DNA of 64,000 bases, taken from Pontederia crassipes. Its lineage: Eukaryota; Streptophyta; Magnoliopsida; Commelinales; Pontederiaceae. The notes beneath the pieces are model-generated. The model was not told the DNA's origin, searched no databases, and saw only the letters and a list, made by a program, of their open reading frames with translations. This document shows positions 34,907-48,067 of the stretch, piece by piece (within the stretch, counting starts at the first letter, position 1; every line of letters starts with the position of its first letter). The translations under genes were made by a program, and so were the position numbers. The DNA lies in NCBI GenBank assembly GCA_030549335.1, contig CM060194.1:34182171-34246170 (forward strand), given 5' to 3'.

Positions 34907-36057
34907 ACATCCCAGCTCTCCGTCAAGGCAATAAATATCCATCTTCCTTTCCTTCCCTCACAACAACTTTTTCCCTCTCCAAACCCTTCACCATCGTTGT
35001 CTTTGGAGCTCAAAAAGGAGGAGAAGAAGAGCAAGAGGGAAGGACTGAAAATTCAACTATTAGAAGAAGAAGAGATCAAGAGAAGAAGAAGAAAGATTAG
35101 ATTCAAAAGGGATTTTGGACAAAAGCCCTAAGTATGTAAGGGTGAACCCTTCTAACCCATTTAACCCATGGATTAAGAGTATTGGCTTATGGTTTTGATT
35201 AACATTGCATCAAGAGATGAATTATTGGATTCATAGTCTTCATGAACATTTCTGCTCTAAATGTCATTGAACATGTGTCATGTGAATGTGTAATGAGAAT
35301 TATGTGCTCTAAGAACTAGAACCATGTCCCTATATAACATGTCAAGATTTGGTAAGTCCTATTGCAATACATTTTTTAGTATGCTATTGTTGTCCAAAAA
35401 TCATGTATAATATATGATTGGATCTCGGAGTCTAGTTTCTAAAGGTTTTAATTTCATCTCGTTTGGAGCTGTGTACTGAGAGTTATGATCGAAAGGGTGG
35501 AGCACTACAAATTGCCTCAAGAAATTCACCAAAATTAATGTTTATCTAATCTGAGAGATTAGGAAAAAACTTATGAGGTAGATAGATGATTGTGTCATCT
35601 TTGAACTTGGATTCAACTAAAAAGAAGATGTTTATAAGGAGATATTAATGGTTTAGTGCTTAGTATCAAATTGGGTAATGTGGTAACCATATAATCGTTG
35701 TGAGAATTTATGAGGGTAAGCGGTAAAGGAATAAAATATAAGAAAATTATATGTTCTTGCCTAGGGGTCTAATGTGAAAATAAATTAGAATCGGTCAATC
35801 TAGTGACTTATGGAGTGAGTTATGGGAACGAACAAGGCGTCAAATCTATCCGCCTTGAAAAATCATAATTCTTTCTCTAGACTCTATAGTTGTGTATAGA
35901 TGTTTAACATATGAAACATGTTAAGTTGGGCATAGAGTGCCGGTAGGTGTGAATGTGTTTATGGATGATGAATTTAAATAGTCAATTTCATATTTTACGA
36001 CAATAATTGATCGAGCAGTCAGTCGATTGGTCCGTAGGCTTCAATTCGTAGAATCGC

Positions 36058-36345
36058 CGTTTAAATCGGTCAACCGGTCCATGAGCGGTTGATTGGTCTA
36101 TGAGTTTTCATATGTGTTGACACACTGTTCAAATCAGATGATGCATCGGATCGACCGATCACGAGGTCGGAATGCTTCTATTTAAATCGATCAACTGATC
36201 CAAAAGTGGTCGACCGGTCCATGAGTTTTTACATACGTGAACACCACTATTCTAACCGGACGAAGTATCGAGCGACCGACCATAAGGTTCAGGAGTCTCT
36301 GTTTGAATCCACCGGTCAGGGGAGCGGTCAACTGCTCTAATGGGT
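36058..36345. repeat. Tandem repeat, about 120-bp unit, within the solo LTR
   Basis: Units start near 36058, 36178 and 36299 with (C)CGTTTAAATCGG, CTATTTAAATCG and CTGTTTGAATCC. Each holds GGTCGACCGGTC-type words. The third is incomplete. Confidence 0.75.
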
Positions 36346-37899
36346 GAAATAGTGGTCGATAGCCATTGTTTTGATTGATCATAGGTCGATCAACCGATTG
36401 AAATTTATGACATTGAAGATTGAACTCTCGATTCTCTTACCAATTATTCACAAGTTGCATCATGCTATGTTATGCCAATTGTCATGCTTTTATTGATATG
36501 AATATTTTGACTCACTTAGAATTCGACTTGCATGCCAAGCCGATTAAAATGAACCATTGTATTGAAATGACACTTGTGGTTAAACACTTGGCCCATGTTG
36601 AATGGATATATGAATCGAAACGGAAATGACACGATTTCAGGGTCAGGGCTTGGCCAGCCTATGGAAGCAAGAACAACCAAGTACTTCAGACTCACTAAAG
36701 ATTGCTTGATAACTAATCAAGATAATTTATTAAGAACGTATGAATAATGTTATAAATTGGGCATTTCAAAAAGTAAATACGATGAAATGTTCTTAGCTAC
36801 TAAGAATATGGATAATTGGGCATTAAATAATATTAATGCAATGGATATATGGAATTGGAATGTGAAATGAATAGTTGGCTTTTATGATCCTATTTTAAGG
36901 TCCATTGTTCATTGATTATCATTTTAATTGAGATATTTTATGGATTATTGAATTGTTTATTTGAATGGTCCTCACATACAACTAATGGGAGGTGGACCTC
37001 TCCTGCATCCAGGTTCGTGTAGGTATGAAAGAGTATGATGAAGTCAGTGGTGAGCTCATGACGGTAGTTAGCACATGGTGCCAGCCTTATGTTGGCCTTA
37101 GCATGTTATGAATTATGTTGTCATTGGAGTCTCTTAAGCCCAGTTTGGAAGATGAATATATTTTAGAGAATAAAAAAATTTATTCAAAAGAATATAATAT
37201 TCTTCTCATATTATTATTTTGTTCTCTGTTTGGTTCAACAAGAAAAAAATTTAATAATATAACATTTTATAACTAAAATATTTTATTACTAATAGTTGAT
37301 ATTTATTATTACTTTTGAAAATAATAAATAATAATATAATAATACCTGAATAAATAATAAAAATAAATTACGATTGAAAAAAAGGAGAATAGAGATATTC
37401 ATCTATTTTGAAAGAATAGATTCTCAATTTTTGATTAAAATCAACGGTTTCATCATTTTCAAGATGGTTTGACTGCTTTATTCTTAATCCTCTCGATGTT
37501 TCGCTAATCTCGAACCAAACAATGCCTTATGTATCTGGGTTATCCGTCATGGTATATTTGACGTCATTGGACTTGGTGTCATATGGTCCATTATGTTTTA
37601 TCATTTTCGTTATATTTTCGAGTAGAATAGTTTAAAGGTTTATCGTCTTTCGCTGTTTGATAAAGTTATGTTTCATTGTCTTTGGGTCAATTATCGTATT
37701 GTGCACCTTATAACGTGCTCCGAAATCCGCTCACGATACGAGAACTGATTTTGGGGGCGTTACACTTTTTGTTAAATATTTAAAATTTATTTAATGTTTA
37801 AGAAATGATATTATCACATTTTCGAATTGCTTCGGCAAATCAAACTTCGTAGAGCGAATTAATTTTAAATCACATTGTACACTTTCTCTTTGCGCATGT

Positions 37900-39258
37900 A
37901 CCTGTCCCAATCTGAAGGGCTAGTTTTAGAAAGAGTATTGACTCTGGAACCTCAACCTCTGTTCTGCTTGACCCTTGGATCTCTACCATCCCACTCATAC
38001 GCCTTCCCACATACATTAACATGGACTTCAATCTCGATAACAAAACGGTAGATCACTTTATCTCCGACGGTTCTTGGAACAATTCTATGCTTGCGGATGC
38101 TTTTGGGCCTGACTTAAGTTTTCAAATTAAACGCATATATATCTCCACTTCTGCCAATGATGATGTGTGAGTTTGGATTAGTGATACCTACGGATGCGCA
38201 AATACTAAGTCAGTTTATCACCATATTAGTCGCCGCCCTATGCCGCCTTCTCCCACTGGTGCGTTTGGAAGATTTCGGTTCCTCCCAAAATCCATATCTT
38301 TCTTTGAAAATTACTGCATAACAAACTACCAACATTAGATACTATCCTTTTGTTTGATAACACTATTGATCCAGCTTGCTCCCTCTTTGGTCTTCATCTT
38401 GAAACCAATACTCATTTATTTTTTTAGTGCTCCTTGTCGCTTAACCTTTGGCACTTTTTTCAATGCAAAATGCATTATGCCTTCCTGCATGCTGCCTCCT
38501 AGCACCTCGACTCCTGGATCCATGAAGGAGTCAACTTAGATCAATAGTCCCGAAAAACCTTTTTGTCCCTTTTTGCCTATTATCTATGGGAGCTTTGGAA
38601 TCTTCATAATAACGTGCATTTTCGAGCCCGGCGTGCAACCGTGAAGTTAGTTTGGGAAAGGACTTTGGCTGGCTATCATAATTTTGCTGGCGCCCACGCA
38701 CCTGAGGCCCTTGCCCTCACGATTCGCCTTCGCGAATCCGATGGGAGCCCCCTTCCTAGCATTGAGCTATCATGAGCTCAGACGGCTCTCTTGGACCAGC
38801 CGGGGAAGGAGGTATTGGCTATCTTACCTTGGCTTACGATGAAACTTTTCTTTTTGCAGGCACTAACAAGGCTATGGTGGACTCCGTTCTAGAAATTGAG
38901 GCATGGGCTATGCTTTCTGGCCTCTGAGGTGCAAGGAGCTCGGCATGACGCACATCCAAGTCTATTCTGATTCTGAGACGCTCGTGAAGATCATCAATAA
39001 GTAGTTGTGATGCCCTTGGCAAATTCGTGGAATCATCGATGACATCCTTGCCAATAGCCTTATGACCGGCCCAACCATTGTATCCCACCGTAACAGAGGT
39101 GCTAACGGTGCTGCAGACTATCTAGCATATTTTGCTCGCACCCAGTTGCATATCGATAATTTTTGACTGAACAGACCTCCTCCGGATCTTGTTCAATTTT
39201 TGTACTCTAATTCGAATCGAGCTACTACTTAATTCAATGAAATTTCTTTTTTAAAAAA
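37900..39258 (+). mobile_element. 5'-truncated LINE (L1-type) with RNase H
   Basis: Forward translations show, in order, a zinc-binding reverse transcriptase C-terminal domain (about 38.16-38.5 kb), the LWELWNLHNNVHF region (38.56-38.8 kb), and a degenerate plant-type RNase H (38.8-39.17 kb) ending in the AADYLA-like block. Several stops and frame changes separate them. The 3' end, ending in TTTAAAAAA after CAATGAAATTTC, resembles a LINE A-rich tail. The 5' part with endonuclease and most of the reverse transcriptase is missing, as is usual for LINE copies. Confidence 0.7.
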
Positions 39259-39462
39259 CATATATTAGTATTTTATTTAGTGATCAAATCTAAAAGAAAT
39301 CGAACCGGTATCTATTCTGTTGAGGGAGATGCTATATCCTTTTAAATTAGGAGGATTATCCCCTCCTAACTCACTCACAATGATATTGCATTTTATCGAG
39401 TATTACTCTCGATAAAAATCTAAATCCACACGTCACTCGACCGCCCAATTCAATCCCAGACC

Positions 39463-39470
39463 TATAAAAG
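39463..39470 (+). promoter_or_regulatory. TATA box of the PPR gene
   Basis: TATAAAAG lies 41 bases before the ATG at 39511, which implies a very short 5' UTR. Confidence 0.5.
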
Positions 39471-39510
39471 GACAACGGTGATTGCCTGACGAAACCCGTC
39501 GTCCAGTTAC

Positions 39511-39549
39511 ATGAGGCCTTCCTGGAAGCGCCACTATACTCGTTTTCCT

Positions 39550-39584
<35 letters not shown>

Positions 39585-41463
39585 TCCTCCTCCCCACCAT
39601 TCCGAATCCCTCCAGCTTTGTGCCTCCGGCTCACTCCGACAAGCTCTATGCCTCTTGCTCAACTCCGCCGATGACCCCCGGCGAAGCGGCTGTCTTCCCC
39701 CGAAGCCCCTCCGCTACGCCTCCCTCCTCCACGCCTCCGCCCAGTGCCGCTCCTTCTCCCTCGGCCTCCAGCTCCACTCGCACCTTGTCAAGTCTGGACT
39801 CGACTCGGACCGCTACGTCGGCAACAGCCTCCTCTCCCTCTACTTCAAGCTCTGCCCCGACTTCTCCGTCACCCGCCGAGTGTTCGACGCTTTGCCGGTC
39901 AAAGATGTCATTTCTTGGACCTCCATGGTCTCCGGCTACGTCCGCACGGGGCGGCCCCGCGACTCGCTGCGCGCGTTCGTTGACATGTCTGTTCTCGGCG
40001 GGGTCGAGCCGAACGCCTTTACTTTGTCTGCGGCGGTTAAAGCGTGCTCTGAACTTATGGACGCGAGGCTCGGCAGATGCTTCCATGCGATGGTTCTCGT
40101 GCGCGGCTTCGAAAGGAATCACGTCATTGCTAGTGCGCTGGTTGATATGTACGGACGGAGCCTTGCAGTGGCGGACGCGACGCAGTTATTTGCGGAAATG
40201 CATGAACCTGATGCAATCTGCTGGACATCCGTCATCTCAGCTTTAACGAGAAATGATCAATTCCAGGAAGCACTAAACTTGTTCTACTCAATGATGAGAA
40301 ATAAGGATCTCAATATGATCCCAGATGAGTTTACCTTCGGCACCCTCATGACTACGTTGGGTAACTTGGGTAGGGCAAGGCAAGCTAAGGAAGCTCACGC
40401 TAAGATCCTTACAAGCGGGCTGGGTGGAAATGTGGTCGTAGAGAGCAGCACCGTTGATATGTATGCAAAATGCGGGCTTGTAAAAGAGTCACAGAAGGTA
40501 TTTGATCGAATGTCAACAAAAAATGAAGTGTCTTGGTGTGCCTTGCTTGGAGGTTACTGTCAGAGTGGGAAATACGATGCTGTTCTCGATATATTCCGAA
40601 AGATGGACAAAGAAGATGATCGTTACAGTCTGGGTACCATCCTTCGGGCTTGTGCTGGCCTTGCTGCTGTGAGGCAAGGGAAGGAGGTGCATTGCCGGTA
40701 TCTGAGAACTGGTGGCTACAGGGATGTGATTGTGGAGTCCGCATTGATCGATCTGTATGCAAAATGTGGCCTTGTTGATTATGCACATTGTATCTTTTCT
40801 AACATGCCTGTCAGAAACTTGATAACTTGGAATGCTTTGATCTGTGGTTCTGCACAGAATGGGAGAGGTGACCAAGCCATTAGGATATTTGAAGATATGA
40901 TTAGCAAAGGGGTTAGGCCAGATTACATTAGTTTCATAGGAGTGATGTTTGCATGCAGCCATGGAGGTTTGGTGGAACGAGGAAAGAACTACTTTAAATT
41001 GATGAAGGAAGACTATGGCATTATACCTGGGATTGAACACTACAGTTGCATTGTTGATCTCCTCAGCAGGGCTGGGCTACTGGAAGAAGCAGAAGATTTG
41101 ATAAACAATGCAACTTGTAGGGGTGATTATTCACTGTGGGCTTCTCTTTTAGGTGCTTGTGCTACCCATTCAAACATGAAAGTGGCAGAGCGTGTGGCAA
41201 AGAAAATGATCGAGTTAGAACCACAGTATCATTTGAGCTATGTTCTCATTGCAAATGTCTACAAGAAAGCTGGTCGGTGGAATGAAGCCTTGGAAATGTG
41301 GAAGTTGATGAAAGAGAGAGGCGTGAGAAAAGATCCTGGTAAAAGCTGGATGGGAGCAAATCAAACAACCTCCTCCTACTTTGCGAGTGCCTATTTATGC
41401 AACACTGAGTCTGAAGATAATAGAAATAGTTTATCAGATATGGAAAGTACACATTATTTGTAG
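39511..41463 (+). CDS. Pentatricopeptide repeat protein, PLS class, E type (At1g03540-like)
   Basis: Intronless frame of 650 residues, from an ATG directly after a TATA box to TAG. It opens with a basic, serine-rich presequence including a run of serines encoded by a TCG microsatellite (about 39549-39584), consistent with import into mitochondria or plastids. PLS repeats follow over most of the protein, with signature words such as DVISWTSMVSGYVRTGRP, LIDLYAKCGLVDYA, NLITWNALICGSAQNGRG and HYSCIVDLLSRAGLLEEA. It ends in an E motif (RWNEALEMWKLMKERGV) without a DYW domain. Wording and order match Arabidopsis At1g03540. PLS-class E proteins usually specify C-to-U RNA editing sites in organelles, recruiting a DYW deaminase; the target here is unknown. 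The 5' third is GC-rich and the 3' third AT-richer, a monocot-like gradient. No disruption was seen. Confidence 0.93.
39549..39584 (+). repeat. TCG microsatellite coding for poly-serine
   Basis: About 12 tandem TCG units in the transit-peptide region of the PPR gene. Confidence 0.95.
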
Positions 41464-42651
41464 TGCTGAAAACTTGGGGCTTACGGAGGGAACATTACTG
41501 GCATGGATTAAGGTTATGCGAAACTATTCTTTTTTCCTCTTATTTTATTCATAAGATTTTTAGAGAATATTTGATGGACATATTTATGACATTCAATTAT
41601 ATTCTTCCATTAAAAGGTGATTTTTTGACACACAAAGAATATTAGTGCACAACCTATGCTCTTATAGTTTCTTACTGATGCATACTTATTTTGTGTGGTA
41701 CCCCTCTTTAGAGGGGCTGACCCAATAACAAGAAATCTCTCGCTAAAATCTTTTGGTTTCCCTCAAAAAGTAGAGCAAGTGCTTTAGCATAACAAGGCAT
41801 CTGAGACATCCATAATATAGCGCGTCAACTGAAAGCCTAGAAGTAATCTGGAGGCATGCTGGAGGCCCCAGCAATCTTTCTTTACTTATTGTGCTCCCTC
41901 CTAACCTTGGTCAGGAGTGATTAGCACAGGGTTATGGTTGCACTACACTTTTGCAGCGACTGTTGGCTCTTCATGTAGTTACATATTGTAGATAGTTTTA
42001 GTGATAAATGGATGACAAAAGAACAAAGGAACTATAGAAGGTAACCATATAAAAACTCCAAAGGAATGTGTCTTTTCAAAACATCAAGCTAATTATTTCT
42101 TCCACCTCAAGATCACAAAGATTTAGCCAGCAATGTTTGATTACCTGTTTCAAGTTTACTAAAATTAGAGTAGAACTCTTCAGAATTTTCGCAGCACCCA
42201 GAAGATGCAGTGAACCACAGTTGTCTTCATCAAGGTCAAGCCAGATCATCCAACACCTCAGCAATTTTAAGAGAGTTGAATACATTGTGCAGGAGGATAA
42301 TGGAATTTTTTACTAGAGGATGAACAACTAAGAATGAACATTTAGTTCCTTCAAAAAAATAATAATGAATATTTAGGTCGGACACTTGCTAATTTAAATC
42401 TTATGTTTCCACAAATTCTTACAATGAAAAAAACATGTTGGAACTGCAAACAAAAAAAAAGAGAAAAGTAACAAGCAGGAAAGTTAATGGATTACAAAAA
42501 CTGTAGACACTTCATTGCCACACCCTAATGCTCTCTAGGTCTTTCTAATTACACAAAATGCTAGAGCTAAAGAATATATATAAGCATGCCCCATGCAAGC
42601 TGATGTTATGTCTTCAAATGTGATATTTGTATATGCCTTTGTTGTGAATTA
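41464..42651. other. Convergent intergenic region between PPR and SCAMP genes
   Basis: It holds the 3' flanks of both genes, which point toward each other. No coding homology was found; short frames here look accidental. Confidence 0.6.
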
Positions 42652-45600
42652 TCATCTTCGCCCATTGGTACCACGTGCGGCAGCGGCTCTCTGCGCAATT
42701 TCTCCATTTCCTCGGAAGTACATGTATACTTGCTGCAGTAGCATAGCAAAACAAGATAATGTTAATCCACACAGAATAACTGACATTGATGTTACTTGTC
42801 ATTGGGATTAATCTGGATTTGATAATCCTTGGGGTAAATCACTGTGGTGTCAGTAAACTTTTTACGTTCTAGTTCTTTTCACGTGTGTAATACTCTTATA
42901 AAGCATATGAGTTACGAGTTAATGTTTCCTATTTCAAATTCATTTCTTTCCTTTTGTTTCCTTTTTCTGAGAAGACTTTTTCTGTTTCATAGATCTAGCC
43001 AAGCTAGAATAATTGGTGGAATACTGCTTCAGACATCTTTCAGAACAGATGTCACATATCTGCAACTTCAGTCACGAACATAACTCTGTGTTCAAGCCAG
43101 GAATAACCCCATTGTAGTTGTGAGTGGTAATTTCTTTTATTTAATCATAAATTTTAGTAGCAGTCAACATTTTGTCAGGATTTTTTAAAACCTGATATTT
43201 ATCTTCAACACTAATTTTGTTTGAAAGGATATTCAACACTATTTATAGAGTGAGGCTGGAAAGAATATGACCTGAATGACCCAGAAGCTGACAAGTATCT
43301 CGAGGCAGAAGAAACCAAAGCCAATGAAGTAGATGATCTGCAAACAAATCATGTCATGCAAACTCATCAGGCAAGCTTTGTTAATAAAACCATTAAATTT
43401 ACCCCTCAGAAAATATTTAACATTATGTACTAATTAGAGACAAAAAATTATTCTTCTTTGGGAAAAAAAAGTAAGAGATTGTTAATCATCCAGAGAGTTC
43501 TTTGATAGAGATGTTAAAATCAGATATACAAAAAAGTACAGAAGGGGATACTCCGTCCTTAAGACATCTAGAGTCAGAAATTATGCCTCGATATAATATA
43601 GGAGTAAGACTGATTGTTATATAACATTTTTTTTACTGAATAAACTTTTATATGATAGCTAAGATTCTTCTGCGATAGAAAAAAAATATCTTAAAAGCTC
43701 TTACGATGAGATATATTTTTCAGCTAGTTATTTTGTATATCATGTCATTAATCATACTTCATTGTATACTTACCCCAACTATAACACTGTCTCCTATAAC
43801 ATCTATAGCTGACAGAATTCCACTGCACCAGAAGACACAAAAAGGAATGTTGTTAGAGCTCATTTGATATTGAGACAATTGAATGCAATAAATTAAGGTA
43901 CATCATGGAACTATAAAGAAGAAATGAGCGGTCTTATAATCTTTATAAGCGCCATAAACAAATCTGTATACACATAACAAATCAATCTACTGCCCTCTGA
44001 TCAAGGTCGTAATTGAATGCTCCTGGACATGACTAGAATATGCTTTATTATCCTAAGATTGTGGGCTGAAGATGATAAATTTACAGTTCAGAAGATGATC
44101 CATGTTTTACAAAAAAAATTATAAATCTTTTAGAAATTCACTTTTAAGAACAGATAAGAATCATACGTGAAAGATTTCCCTTTGAAAAAGATTGGAGGAG
44201 CAATGGCTGCTACGATGCAGAAACCTATGTGAACCTGTCAATTAAAAGAAAGAATAATTTATAATAACTCACTACATTTTTTCCCTTTCAGTATCTCTTT
44301 CATATCAATCAACCCTTTTTGTACCAGATAAAATAGGAAAAACCATCCAAATTTGAAAGCGCTTTCAGTCCTGAAACATATGTGAAAATCTTGATAAGCA
44401 AACATTTATAAGCCTGGACAAGTAATTCTGCATCATATCATGTGTGACTGCATATGAGAATAAGAATAAAAGATTACCTCATAGCACGGTAAAGAGGGCG
44501 ATACCATAATACATAAGCTCCTGGGACACCAGCAACAAAATAGATAATTGCGAGAAACCATATCTTTACACCTGCAAGATGGATTGGTGGTAGAGGATTT
44601 TATTAATCTTTACTAGAAATCATAATATATTGAAGGGGGCAATTATTAATTTTTGAAATTAGCTTACTTTCCCCTTTGATCCAAGCTGCTAAGGTTGCAA
44701 TAAAATTCCAAAACAGGCACGCAGTCAAGCCTGCAAAATAACCAGTGTGTAAACTACTAAATAAAAAAAAAATCAATTTTATGTCATACATTCTCAGGAA
44801 AGTTAAGGTAATATATACTGATACCTACCCGAAAAATGTACAATTTCTATCATCCTAATTTTATCTCTAAAGAGTTGAGTTTGATGTGTAATTTAGACAT
44901 GTTTAATTGAATAATGCTTGAGTTGTAGTATTTTTGAGCAGCCATACCTAGAAGAGATGCAAATGCAACGTACTGAAGCCTTTGCAAGTAAATGGGTATT
45001 TCATTTGCGATGTCCTGGTGAATGATGGGGAAAAAAGAAGGCCAGTTTTTCTCTTCTATAACAATTCCAGCTGCACAAAGGTCAAACAAAAGCAAATTAG
45101 GTTTGCAAAACAAAAGCAAATTAGGTTTGCAGGTGCATGAAAGTGATGCTTCAACCACTTCATAACTTCAATGATAGAAAAAGTCCAAAGAGATAGTACC
45201 CCTTTCTACCGCTGCTTCCCTCCGTCTAATTGCCTGCGGAAGCAATACAAGGTTAAATACTTGCATAACTTTTTCAAATATTAGCAAATCTGATAGAAGA
45301 TAAAAGAAATGCATTAGTTCTTCTTCTCAGTTTACCATTTCTTTTCGTCATGCAGTCATAAATTTCAGCGTAGCACAGTGCAACAAAATGGCCCAAAAAT
45401 TGTATCAAACATGCATATTAAACTGGTGCCACAACTACTGAAGGAAAAAGAACTACAGGAAAAATCCTTTGGGTCACTCAACGGGTATTTTCTACTCGTA
45501 TTCTTGTACCAAATGAAGTTACTATAAACAACACGGTGATGATAATGCATCCACATGAAGTGCAACACTGATACGCCAAGTTCGGTTCATGTGGATGTAA

Positions 45601-46683
45601 ATTTACCTCTTCTCTTTTCCTCAGTTCATTTTCTCTGGCTTGGAGCTCCAATTCCTTCCTTCTCTGATTCTGATATGAAACTCAAAGAGTAAGTGCCAGT
45701 CTTGCATATATGAAATTTAAACAGCAGGTTTCACAACCCAAGTAGCCAAATGGTGCCGGATGGCCTGCTAATGACAACATCTGCCATTACCTGTTCTGAG
45801 TCAAGAGGAACATCTACTACTGGACTCGTATCATTGAAGAAATCAGCTCGTTCCGGAGGAAGAGGCGAGAGTCTGGAATTGTTAGAGACAGGTCCAGGGC
45901 GCTGCCATATCCAAAGAAGCGCACACAGGTGAACACAAGAACTAGGACAAAAAAGGTAACATTCTACCAAAATAATGACAAACAATACAAATACTTCGAA
46001 TTAGAGCTGCAGAGAGAAGTTTTAATTTGGAGTAAAATGAACTTTTGTAAGATGCCCAAATTAGCTTACCGTTAACTTATATTATGATTTCAAATTCTCT
46101 CGTCAACGACTTAAAAATCATATAATTCAACTTAAAAAAATCATATAATTCAATATTGGTCTCCATAATTGATCTGCTGCCCTTCCTTTTTCTAAAGAAT
46201 TGATATGTCATTAAATCTTGGAGGGTCTAAAAAAAAGCTGATTACTGCATGAATTGGCCTTATATATTCCATACTTTTATATATTAATCTTCTACTCAAT
46301 TAGAGTAATTCCTTGTTATAAATTAGTGAGAACCCCATTCCAAGAAAAGCTAAAAAATAAAGGCAGCAGTGAATGATCTACATACTCCCCATGCAGTAAA
46401 TAACAGAAATTTATTTTCCGTTCTTTCTCTATCTGGGAAAGAAAAGATGCAAGACAAGCTCCGCCTTGAAGAATTCTTCCAATCTTTCCTCTTTTTTTCT
46501 TTGCAAAAATATGGATATCATACGAGTTCGTATACAGCTTCATAGATGCCAAAATATAGCTACTATATCAAAACGAAGTTACATGAAGCAAAGAAAGCAG
46601 AACCATGGCACAACTGACGAACTCACAGCGAAAGGATTGACGTCTTCCTCGTCGAAGGGATTGGGGTCGTACCTCCTCGCCAT
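42652..46683 (-). CDS. SCAMP: Secretory carrier-associated membrane protein (SCAMP)
   Basis: Twelve exons on the minus strand, all GT-AG: 46683-46627, 45901-45791, 45669-45607, 45233-45200, 45070-44948, 44730-44668, 44571-44478, 44370-44325, 44234-44167, 43822-43774, 43337-43272 and 42732-42652. They give 284 residues, the usual plant length, with all phases agreeing. The N-terminus [19 protein letters not shown] has two NPF motifs, which bind EH-domain endocytic proteins. A charged coiled coil spans about 57-89 ([20 protein letters not shown]), followed by the conserved [20 protein letters not shown]. Four membrane spans lie at roughly 115-146, 155-175, 190-213 and 226-252. The linker [15 protein letters not shown] between spans 2 and 3 is the conserved SCAMP cytosolic segment. 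SCAMPs act in post-Golgi, plasma-membrane and cell-plate trafficking. No disruption was seen. Confidence 0.95.
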
Positions 46684-47031
46684 TAGAGATCACTCACAGG
46701 TCAACTGCGTCACAGGGAGGAGGAGGAGGAGACTTGCTATGAAGGGAAGGAAGAGACGAGATGGGAGTTCTTTTTTCTTTTCTTATTCTTGTCAAGTTTT
46801 AATATTAATTTCTTCAATTCTTTCCTCGTGTTCTTTCTCATTATTCACGCGAGGGGGGGAGAGAGAGAAACCAACCGCCTCTTGTTTTCTTCCTTTTTTG
46901 TTTCGGTGTTCTTTTTTATTTTTTTTTTCACCCTTTGAATGTGGACGTCACGAATGAAATCTCAGACACGCAACACAGAGAGCACGGTAGCCGTTCGATG
47001 GACGAGGAAGCCTAATGTTTGTACGGTATCT

Positions 47032-47068
<37 letters not shown>

Positions 47069-47100
47069 CGTTTGGTTCAGTAGGCAGGTGATGGCTTCTC
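46684..47100 (-). promoter_or_regulatory. SCAMP 5' UTR and proximal promoter
   Basis: CT/GA-rich DNA precedes the start codon, with a pure CT microsatellite at about 47036-47064. A 163-codon plus-strand frame across this region is antisense to exon 1 and the leader and shows no homology. Confidence 0.4.
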
Positions 47101-47885
47101 TCCCCGATGGTCAAATTGACCTATGGAAGGTTCCATTTCCATCTCCGGAAGGGTCAACATGTTTGATCGACAAAATGTTTCAATGCGCTGTTCAAAGCTG
47201 TTCTTCTTTCTAGAGATGTTTGACACGATTTTGATCTCCAAAAACTTTAATCCCAGTGCCTTTTCGGCAAATCAAAACGAGCAAAAAAAAATTGAGGCCA
47301 TTGATCATAATTCAATATTTGAACTCACAAATTATTATTTAGTTATTGATAATATCAATTTTTATCGTAAGCTCTTATCAAATTATTTCATTCTTTTGTT
47401 ACAATGTTTAAACAAACTCGAATTCCATTTTCGAAAATAAGGAAAATGTAAAAATTAGCAACAGGTAGATGCGTTTGTATGTGTAGAATAGTTATGCCAA
47501 CTCAACGATATACCAAACTAATAAAAATAAGAAGTTAAAAATGAATTCTAAAATTAATCAAATTTAATACTAAAAAAAATGGGAAAATGTTTTTATTTGC
47601 ATGACAAAGTTCGCTTCTATTTGACACCATTGGTAATTAGAGATACATATATTGCAAGAAAAATGAGAAGAATTATAGACTAGAAAGAATTTTCAAACTA
47701 TGGCAGGCAACAATATTTAGAATTGTTTTATTTACTAGAGTTACATGATATTATTATTAAATAATTAATAAGTTTTAGGCTAATAGAGAGATATTATTTC
47801 TTATGCAATAAAAGAAAATTTTGAGCAAAAGTAAATACTGAATTAAAAGAAGAGAATAGAATGAGCAAAGAAGAATAAAAATGGA
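47101..47885. other. AT-rich intergenic DNA
   Basis: No gene or repeat ends were recognised. A 105-codon frame at 47123-47440 lacks recognisable homology. Confidence 0.5.
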
Positions 47886-48067
47886 AAAAATAAAGGGATA
47901 AATTTCACTAAATATCCTTCAATTTTTATGCTTTTTCATCCTATCCTTCAACTTCAACCATACTATTCTTCATCTTTTAACTTATTTCACTAAATACCTT
48001 TTCGATTGATAATAGCTAGTTTTTAGTCATTTTGCAGACTTGGTATCCTATTTTAAAATAAAAAAAA

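Larger units (their letters stand above)
34580..37764 (+). repeat. Solo LTR of a Ty3/gypsy element, 3185 bp
   Basis: It begins TGTAAAACCCACACAAG, ends GATTTTGGGGGCGTTACA and is flanked on both sides by CTTTT (34575-34579 and 37765-37769), a perfect 5-bp target duplication. No internal coding region or second LTR adjoins it, so it is a solo LTR left by recombination. A TATA-like ATAAATATCC is near 34941. It carries a run of 30 C, a purine-rich stretch, and three approximately 120-bp tandem units at 36058-36345 built on CGGTCAACCGGTC-like words. Small frames inside are not genes. Confidence 0.85.

Noticed and set aside
39646-40122. 158-codon minus-strand frame and other frames over the PPR gene
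   Set aside because: Shadows of a GC-rich, clearly coding plus-strand gene.
46466-46957. 163-codon plus-strand frame
   Set aside because: Antisense to SCAMP exon 1 and its leader; no homology.
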